Shown here: positions 57,348 through 64,000 of the stretch, one piece after another | Layout of the letters: every line of letters starts with the position of its first letter | How positions within the stretch are numbered: the stretch's first letter is position 1 | Source of the DNA: Chenopodium formosanum | Lineage: Eukaryota > Streptophyta > Magnoliopsida > Caryophyllales > Amaranthaceae | NCBI GenBank assembly: GCA_024500155.1 | Contig: CM044867.1 | Span: 13,591,632-13,655,631, forward strand | DNA: 64,000 nt | Direction of reading: 5' to 3' | The notes under the pieces: generated by a model | Database searches by the model: none | The model's input: the letters and a program-made list of their open reading frames with translations, nothing else | What the model was told of the DNA's origin: nothing | Made by a program: the position numbers and the translations under genes

Positions 57348-58328
57348 ATGGACAACCCCATTCAATCTTCTTCAACTACAATTGATAATCCCCTTAAAAA
57401 ATGCACCTTTCTTTTTTACTCACCTCCTTCTTCACGACCAAAATCAGATCCCGAACAGGAACTAGACCAAATAACCGAAAGAATTAAAAACGGACCTGAA
57501 GTTTTACAAGCGGACATGGGATATCTTGCTTTAAAGGGCAGAAATAGAAGTTTCATGTTTAGTGACCAACTTGCTGTGACTGCTCGGAGTGGAAATAATG
57601 TGTCCGACATTCAATTTCACCCCGAGTATCCTTTTTTGAAACCCTTTAAAATTAAAAACCCCCTTAAATTTCGCAAAGAGTCATATTGTATGTTATTTTA
57701 CATGCTTGATTTGTACGCTATTAGCTTTTCTATTCAATTATCTGCGTTGAAATACTATGTTTATAAATGTTACTATATTGAGCATAGATTTAGGTACTTG
57801 TCTGCATTTCTACATATGTTCAAGAGCCTTGAAGAATGGGAAAGTGAATTAGACGATTTACAAGGAAGATATGGTGTTAGTGCTTGGGCTTTAGTGACTT
57901 TTTGGAGGGAATTTTCAACATTGCACTTGGATGTTGCAAAAGGGAAAGCAGAAGGAGATGAACAAGGAGATGGAGAACAGAAGCAGGTTGATGATGGAGA
58001 AGAGGAGGAAAAAAAACAAAAGGGGATTGTGAATTGGGTACGTTTTGGGGATGAAGACTTTTGCAAGTTGTTCAACCAAAATGAGCAGGAGTATAAAGAA
58101 TTCATACTCTACATGTGCAATTTGAATGACATAGACCCGACAATTGCAAATGGAATTGTAAGTAATTTACCTATAAGAGTAATTGATTTCCCCCAAGCTT
58201 ATATTGAGAATGTTCAAGATGCTTTTGAACATTTGGCGATGAAGTTGTTAGAGAGTGGATGGGGTAGCTCGGACTCCGGACGTGAATCTGACGAGTACAA
58301 GAACTCTGACAGTGATGAGGAGTGGTAA
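57348..58328 (+). CDS. Unrecognised intronless 326-residue protein with acidic C-terminus
   Basis: This is the longest undisturbed single-frame ORF in the right half of the window. No domain was recognised. From the N-terminus: a Ser/Pro-rich start, then a globular-looking part of about residues 35-190 with many aromatic residues (Phe and Tyr rich around 100-150, e.g. YCMLFYMLDLYAISF, which could be a buried helix rather than a clear membrane segment). Next is a Lys/Glu/Asp/Gly-rich linker (about 200-225), a second folded-looking part (WVRFGDEDFCKLFNQ, IDPTIANGIVSNLPIRVIDF), and a tail rich in Ser, Asp and Glu ending SDSDEEW. It may be lineage-specific, or a captured or domesticated sequence. 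Absence of introns and of stops suggests it is recent or under selection. Function unknown. Confidence 0.6.
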   Translation: MDNPIQSSSTTIDNPLKKCTFLFYSPPSSRPKSDPEQELDQITERIKNGPEVLQADMGYLALKGRNRSFMFSDQLAVTARSGNNVSDIQFHPEYPFLKPFKIKNPLKFRKESYCMLFYMLDLYAISFSIQLSALKYYVYKCYYIEHRFRYLSAFLHMFKSLEEWESELDDLQGRYGVSAWALVTFWREFSTLHLDVAKGKAEGDEQGDGEQKQVDDGEEEEKKQKGIVNWVRFGDEDFCKLFNQNEQEYKEFILYMCNLNDIDPTIANGIVSNLPIRVIDFPQAYIENVQDAFEHLAMKLLESGWGSSDSGRESDEYKNSDSDEEW

Positions 58329-58867
58329 TTAGAAATTAAATAGTGTTTTCTCCTAAATTAAGTTTTATATATTGTATCTTGTTTTCCCCTAAATTAAGTT
58401 TTTATTCGGTAAATTTGTCCCGATGCATGTTTTGCACTAGCTAATTCAATCGAATTCAATTTATTGATAGTACTCTTTAAAATATCTTGACCATATAAGT
58501 AATAAATAAGATTTAACTAAAATTGTTATATGTAAGTAGTTTTACGATTGTTATATGACAAGGTTTAAAAATAGTCTTAAAATATAGATTATGTAACAAA
58601 GGGTACTTTTACGATTTAAAATTGTCTAATACGCGTAACCAAATCATACTAGTATGTGTTTAAAACTTTAAATGTTAAGTCGCCCGTTAATACTGACACG
58701 ACACTTATCTACTTTTTATTGTCATTGTTCTAGAACACTATAGAACGAGAGCAATGTTAATGATAGTATTAATTGACCTCCCCACCAACCATTGAAAAAC
58801 TAAAAAACTCTAAAAAACTCTAATGTTAACCGTAATTCCCTCACTCTCCACTAGTATCCTCCTCTAG
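58329..58867. other. Spacer before the SUMO-like gene
   Basis: AT-rich with no gene seen. The right end holds the promoter of the next gene. Confidence 0.5.
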
Positions 58868-58875
58868 TATAAATA
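58868..58875 (+). promoter_or_regulatory. TATA box of the SUMO-like gene
   Basis: TATAAATA stands about 119 bp upstream of the ATG at 58,987, giving a leader of about 85-90 nt that is pyrimidine-rich (TTTTTTCCCTTTCTACTACA region), as is common for plant leaders. Confidence 0.6.
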
Positions 58876-58986
58876 TAGGTGAGGTGAAGTACTTTTCACA
58901 CCATTACCTCATCAATTTTTTTCCCTTTCTACTACAACTCATATTCATCTACTTCAACTCATATTCATCTACAAAAACACGTACCC

Positions 58987-59313
58987 ATGGATGATGATGA
59001 TCCGTGGGCTAGTGATTCTGACGATTCACTAGACTTGACAGACGAACCTAATGAAGATGTGGTGATACAAGCGCAGCCACCAACATTAAAGTGTGATCTA
59101 TTAATTAAGGGAGGTCATGTCGATGATGGTGGGCAAGCAATGGTGATGAGTGTGGACAACCGTTTCCACAGCATTTACTATGAGTACGCCAAACAAGTTG
59201 GTGTGAGGCCTAAGGACTTGCGTTTGTACTGGAGGGAACGTCTGCTTGGCCCTGATCAAACTCCTTTCCAAGTTGGGATGTACCGGCGTTAAATTGTGCT
59301 AGCCTATGATAAG
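58987..59313 (+). pseudogene. Tandem SUMO-like domain gene, exon 1, with in-frame stop
   Basis: ATG at 58,987 starts an acidic segment (MDDDDPWASDSDDSLDLTDE), then a ubiquitin/SUMO-type beta-grasp region: KCDLLIKGG, MVMSVDNRFHSIYYEYAKQV, RPKDLRLYWRERLLGPDQTP and FQVGMYRR. A TAA at 59,290-59,292 follows, but the same frame then reads IVLAYDK, the expected end of the fold, straight to a good donor AAG|GTAAGC at 59,313/59,314. Exon 2 continues in the same phase with a second beta-grasp domain. There is no C-terminal di-Gly, so this is a SUMO-like domain protein (Rad60-SLD type), not a conjugated modifier. Either the gene is a recent pseudogene through one stop, or it makes a 101-residue truncated protein. 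Confidence 0.65.
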
Positions 59314-59329
59314 GTAAGCGGTGCAAGCG

Positions 59330-60462
59330 TGTAACACCCCCAAATTACCCTCTAATATTAATATTAGTAATCCAACTTAGGGAGTAACATGGGAATATTA
59401 CCGCCACGTGATTACGTCAGGCTTAACAGAGTTTTGCAGCGGAAATAGTACTTAATTTTCATTAATGATAATAATAGTAGTAATAATAGTTTGATACACT
59501 TTCAAAGTTAATACACCATTAATACTATGTTAACTAAGTTAAACTAGGTGATCACCGCCCATGGTTCCCAATGCAGCACATAGTTCACGTTGTCCGATCG
59601 CCATCACCTATCTACTCATCAAAATGATAAGTAGGGCCAAGCCAAAACAAAACAAATACGCATTAGCCAAAATGCTAAGTACATACAAATGCTAGACATG
59701 TAAAATCAATTTATTTAATTAAACATGCTTTCGAATAGATTCAACTTTAATAAATCATACTTTATCCAAACCATTGATGAATAGAAATTCATATATAAAA
59801 ACTTGTCAAAAGAACCAATTTCCGAAACAACCAATTTTCCAAAGATAATTCCGAATAGGATGGATCAATCCTCATTTTCGTAAATCATTTTACCACCTAA
59901 GTGTGCACACCCCCCAAGCTAGTAACTCCTTTACATAGTGCTATCAAGGGGAAAGACTAGGTCATACAAAGCCCATAGTCTTCAACTTGCTCCGCGTAGT
60001 GGGAGTTAAAAATCCAAAGATCCAAGGAATAAATCCTGATAAATAAACTTTTCAATATCCCATACTCGGGATGATAAAACTTCCTTTTAAAACATCTTGA
60101 ATATCAATACAAGTTTATAATCAACAATATAAAACATTTAAACATTTGAGATTAAACAATTAAAACATGCTTCACCAAAACATATTTCACAATCATTTAA
60201 ACATGGGTCGAAATCACTTAACATGTAAATCACGTTGTATATAAAAGCCACTTTATAAAAGATCTAGCCACGTGTACGTACCTTGATCCTTGCAAGCACG
60301 AAGTTCCTAATTACGAACTCGAAATTCCTCCTATAACAAACCAATAATCCTAATCAAATACTTTTCAACCCATAGATACGATGACTTAAAATATCGACTT
60401 TGACTAGTTGTGCATGACCAATTTATTAACACTTGTATTTATAAAATAATCTTTAATTATCC

Positions 60463-60541
<79 letters not shown>

Positions 60542-60673
60542 TAATGCTATTAGTAATAATAAGAGTAGTAGTGGCGATACATAGGTAAGTAGTAGTATGA
60601 TAGTAGTGATTGTAGTATTAGCAACTCAGCATGAACAACTACAATACTAACATAAATAATAATAATAATAATG

Positions 60674-60725
<52 letters not shown>

Positions 60726-60851
60726 TGATGATAATAATAATAAGGTAGTAGTACTACTTTCGTAAGTAGTAGTGAGTAGTAGTAGTCTAGTAGTATAAAG
60801 TAGGAGTACTAGCTTAGTCATGCTTATAATAATAATAATAATAATAATAAC

Positions 60852-60901
<50 letters not shown>

Positions 60902-61339
60902 GGTAGTACGTAGGTAGTAGTAAGAGTAGCAAAATATCAACAACAACAACTACAATACTTACAGCAACAACAATGATAATAATAATAGTTGTAATAAGAA
61001 GAGGAAGAAGAAGTAGTAGTACTAGAGAAAGAAGTTATGGCTTACGGTGCAATACAAGGAAGGAGGGGGCTGCTCTTGTGGTGGTCAGTGGGTCGCCGAC
61101 TGGTGGTGCACGGCTATAGGAGGGTGGTGTAGAGGGGAGAAGCTAGTTGGAAGAGGAAGTATGAAGAGGATTTTAGAGAAGAAGATAGAGCGAAGTAGTA
61201 CTTTGGTTCATGGCTATTTTCATGGCTATTTATAGCAATAGCTTGGTGCTATTTCATCCTTCACCATTAATGAAGGAGGCAAGTGGGTGGTAATTCCCTC
61301 CTTGCCGACATCAATCTCTCTTTTTTTTTTTTTTTTTAA

Positions 61340-61389
<50 letters not shown>

Positions 61390-61661
61390 TGAAGTAGATA
61401 TTTTTGTGTAGTACTAGTGTACTATACATATAAATTGAGCTCGTATATAAATAGCGAATTTTGTACTTGTCGTCTGAATCGGGTACAATTTATTAACGGT
61501 TGAAAATCTGATTTCGATACGACAAGTTTCAAATTGACTTGTATAATTAAAATCATCATCAAATATGGGTATAAAATTATCATATTATTATTTTGTATAA
61601 AATATATCGTAAAATCTATATTTAATAATTATTAAACGACTTAAAAATACGGGGTATTACA
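59330..61661 (-). mobile_element. Solo LTR (2,332 bp) in the intron of the SUMO-like gene
   Basis: The ends TGTAACACCCC and GGGGTATTACA form TG...CA termini. AAGCG precedes (59,325-59,329) and follows (61,662-61,666) as a 5-bp target duplication. There is no internal region, primer site or second LTR, so this is a solo LTR left by recombination. TATAAATA on the minus strand (61,227-61,234) suggests minus orientation, starting TGTAATACCCC. It contains several TAA microsatellites. It accounts for nearly all of the 2,436-bp intron; without it and one AAGCG copy the intron would be about 99 bp. Confidence 0.92.
60463..60905. repeat. TAA microsatellites inside the solo LTR
   Basis: Three long TAA arrays (about 60,463-60,540, 60,656-60,735 and 60,828-60,901) are separated by TAG/GTA-rich stretches such as TAGTAGTAG. 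A further TTA array is at 61,340-61,387. They read as poly-Ile or poly-Leu in bare ORFs, which are not genes. Confidence 0.9.
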
Positions 61662-61749
61662 AAGCGTTTGTATTTCATGTCTTGTGTTGCATGTCTAACG
61701 ATTAAACTTTAAATATGCTCTAGTCTTATATTTTATTTCTCTTGTGAAG

Positions 61750-62085
61750 CACGGGAATACTCTAGCAGTTGAACCCCCAAACAACGTTCCAAGCCAGAAT
61801 GAAAAGCACATCACCATATGTACTGTTTCCTCGGGTGGCCGTGAAACCAATCGGTTTGTGATGAAAAATGGGACCAAAGTGAAAGACGTCTATGTTAGAT
61901 GGGGACTCAAGCACAATGTTGACGAGCAGCGGGTACGATTGTGGTACAATGAAGAAGACCTAAACGACCAAAAAACAATTGCAGAAGAGGGACTCGTAGA
62001 TGGTGCAGTTGTGTGGGCTCACATTGAACCAGAAGGGTTCAAAAGTGGAGACCACATTGCATTAAACCCAGATTTCTATGAATGA
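61750..62085 (+). CDS. Tandem SUMO-like domain gene, exon 2 (second beta-grasp domain)
   Basis: The exon starts after a pyrimidine tract and AG at 61,748-61,749, in phase 0 with exon 1 (…YDK|HGNTLAVEPPNN). It encodes a second SUMO-like domain: KHITICTVSSGGRETNRFVM, VKDVYVRWGLKHNVDEQRVR, LWYNEEDLNDQKTIAEEGLV and DGAVVWAHIEPEG. A short tail ends NPDFYE. The order of strands, helix and final DG(A)xV turn matches the fold. There is no di-Gly end. The exon itself is undamaged; whether it is translated depends on the TAA in exon 1. Confidence 0.7.
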   Translation, partial: HGNTLAVEPPNNVPSQNEKHITICTVSSGGRETNRFVMKNGTKVKDVYVRWGLKHNVDEQRVRLWYNEEDLNDQKTIAEEGLVDGAVVWAHIEPEGFKSGDHIALNPDFYE

Positions 62086-63584
62086 TCAAGTTCAATGTAG
62101 AAGGTGATGGTTTTCAAGGAAGGAGGTGATGGACTGATGGTGTTCAAGTTTGTAAGTTTTTGGTATCTATGATAGTATAGTAAGTCGTATATAGCCTATA
62201 TGTGGTCCTAACCAAGTGATGTAATTTCTAATTCATAAGTTCTATTTTGGGAGTTTTTTGGATCTAAAAATATGAACTTAAGTAGTTTATAATGTCATTA
62301 GTGTTGGTAGTCATGGTTATTAGTAGTTTATAACTTAAGGATGATGTAATTTTGTTCATGGTTATGTAATATATGATGGTGTATGAACCAATTAATGTAA
62401 GGTATTAGTATCAAGCTAGTAATTATGTGAAAAGGTTGAGTTAGATGAAAAAAAAGATGTTATAACGTAATTTTTCTAATTTTACTAGTGAATTTAGATT
62501 TTAATGATGAGGTAATAGACGAAAATATCATAACTGGGAAGGTTAGATTAATTAATATAATGTAATTTTACTAGTGAATCTATATAATGTAAAGAAGGTT
62601 AGATTAATAAGATATTATATAGATAACGAAATTTACAAAATGGGAAGAACATAAAGCCATACTACGATAAAATCTTGGGCATAATTTATGATATGAACTT
62701 GTAAATTATGATATAAATGAAGAAGTTAGGAGAGATGAATCTGATGATGTAAATGATGATGCTTTTATTAGGCATAATGATGACCACAAATTGCAAAGAC
62801 ATATGATATGACTTTGTCATTTATTAGGCATATGTCAACTAATACCAAGTGAGCTAGATAATCCCAAAAATTACATTTTATAAAAAAATCCATGAACAAA
62901 ATTATAAACATTTGATAATTATTAATATTGATAGGTGAAATTTGAAATAGTAATAGTATAAGACATAGTATCATGCAGACTTAATTATTAAACTGATGAT
63001 GATTTTAATGGTAATATATAAATTATAAATTGTTAAAATTAAAAATAGGATGGAAATGTATACTTTTTACAAACGATGTACTTGTACAAATAATAAAACT
63101 CCAGAAAAATAAATTTGTTGCAACGTACGATAATAGTTTTAAAACATATGAAACTATTAGTCTAATTTTGGATAAGATTAAAATAAGATTGGGACGAATG
63201 AGCACTAATAACATATGTCAAATAGTGTTAAACTAAGATTGGGCAGTTCAACTAAAAAATTCCCAAGATGCGTGTATATTTTTTCTACTGATTTTATATC
63301 GAAATAACTCAAACTCAAATATCTAAGAGTCTTATTAGATGGATGATAGTAAGACCAAGAATAGTAAACTAAGATTGGGCCGAACACTAAGCTCGTATAC
63401 TTGAAAACACCAATTTTCAATGATAAGCCCATTTACTTATTGGATCACGTAGCCCAAAATGACAACTTAACTAAGACCACACCGGAATCGAAAACCCTAA
63501 AACTTTTACTCTTCGGAAATTTTTTAACTCAATAAAATTAGAATCCACTTCCTCTTCCTCTCCACCAATTTTTAACTCAATTTT
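62086..63584. other. Intergenic, AT-rich
   Basis: 62,086-62,300 is probably the 3' untranslated region of the SUMO-like gene. The rest shows no gene, RNA or clear transposon ends in either strand. Confidence 0.5.
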
Positions 63585-64000
63585 TTAACGACCAAATGGC
63601 CGATCGGTGGTTGCCATTCTTCTCCTCTTCACAGCTTTGGAATTAGAATCCACTTCCTCTTCCACCGCTTCAGCGTCCAATTCAACATTCAACACGCTCT
63701 TCAAAGCATTTAGAACCTAAGTAAACAGATTAATAAATCACAAAATTAGATTATCATCAACAAACGAAATTCAATCACAAACACTAAACAGTTATGAAGA
63801 AATACAGACCTCAACACAATCTTTTGATCTTTTGCTCCTACAAGGCAAGATGTCTCCTACCTTTAATGGGTGATCACGCCCATAATTCACATTTACACAC
63901 TAGCAAAAAAAATCAAAACAAATGGTTAGTCAAAGATAATAGTAATTAAAACATATGTGTGTATTTATATTAAGTATGTAAACACTCACACCAAGGGCTC
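63585..64000 (-). CDS. 3' exons of an unrecognised gene running off the right edge
   Basis: On the minus strand two phase-0 exons can be read. 63,810-63,899 (30 codons, CVNVNYGRDHPLKVGDILPC, then RSKRSKDCVE) is flanked by AG and GT. 63,585-63,716 (44 codons including the stop) begins VLNALKSVLNVELDAEAVEE and ends with a basic patch KAVKRRRMATTDRPFGR. A further exon may end at about 63,990 (GGT|GTGAGT). The protein family was not recognised. The basic C-terminal KRRRM could be a nuclear localisation signal (inference). Consistent phases, splice sites and lack of stops support a real gene. Confidence 0.55.

Noticed and set aside
60639..60932. Poly-Ile/Leu or poly-Tyr ORFs (also 41,280-41,504 and 61,226-61,429).
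   Set aside because: They are translations of TAA/TTA microsatellites.

Overview
The window is nuclear DNA of a flowering plant, probably a eudicot; the species cannot be fixed from sequence alone. It is AT-rich and gene-poor. It is full of nested retrotransposons and small DNA transposons, and it has plant spliceosomal genes, including a NAC transcription factor with a miR164 target site. No tRNA, rRNA, CRISPR or bacterial-style operon was found.

1-28,054 is a nest of retroelements. From 1 to 6,360 lies the 5' part (minus strand) of a Ty3/gypsy-type element: LTR 4,688-6,360, primer-binding site, and a broken gag-protease frame. No reverse transcriptase is visible within the window. It abuts a plus-strand fragment of a second gypsy-like family without coding capacity (6,361-7,919, continued at 20,954 to about 23,085). 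That fragment is split by a 13-kb minus-strand complex of the same family (7,925-20,948), which has three LTRs but one 5-bp target duplication (TGACG). A 606-bp Mutator-like foldback element (16,297-16,902) sits inside the complex. A degenerate L1 LINE (about 23,090-26,838) and an LTR piece (about 26,839-28,054) follow.

29,423-52,964 is one minus-strand gene, the apparent orthologue of Arabidopsis NAC1 (ANAC021/022). It has three exons coding for 328 residues. Intron 2 is 19.3 kb and contains two large retroelements in antisense orientation. One is an L1 LINE with gag-like ORF1, APE endonuclease, RT and RNase H (about 33,290-40,257). The other is an unusual non-LTR element with an N-terminal C2H2 finger, an LDD-type RT and a C-terminus resembling a restriction-like endonuclease (about 41,494-46,450), lying between TAA repeats. 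hAT-type MITEs lie between and inside them. Intron 1 holds a PIF/Harbinger-like MITE, and a Stowaway-like MITE lies upstream of the gene.

55,500-64,000 is the more genic right end. It holds a two-domain B3 (REM-like) pseudogene, an unrecognised intronless 326-residue ORF with an acidic tail, and a gene with two SUMO-like beta-grasp domains. The intron of that last gene carries a 2.3-kb solo LTR with an AAGCG target duplication, and its first exon has one in-frame stop. The last two complete exons of an unrecognised minus-strand gene lie at the right edge.

The most interesting signals are: the LDD-type element flanked by TAA repeats; its stop codons, almost all TAG and consistent with CAG to TAG methylation decay; clusters of short GC-rich palindromes or repeats just upstream of the TATA box in several unrelated LTR families; and the three-LTR complex.
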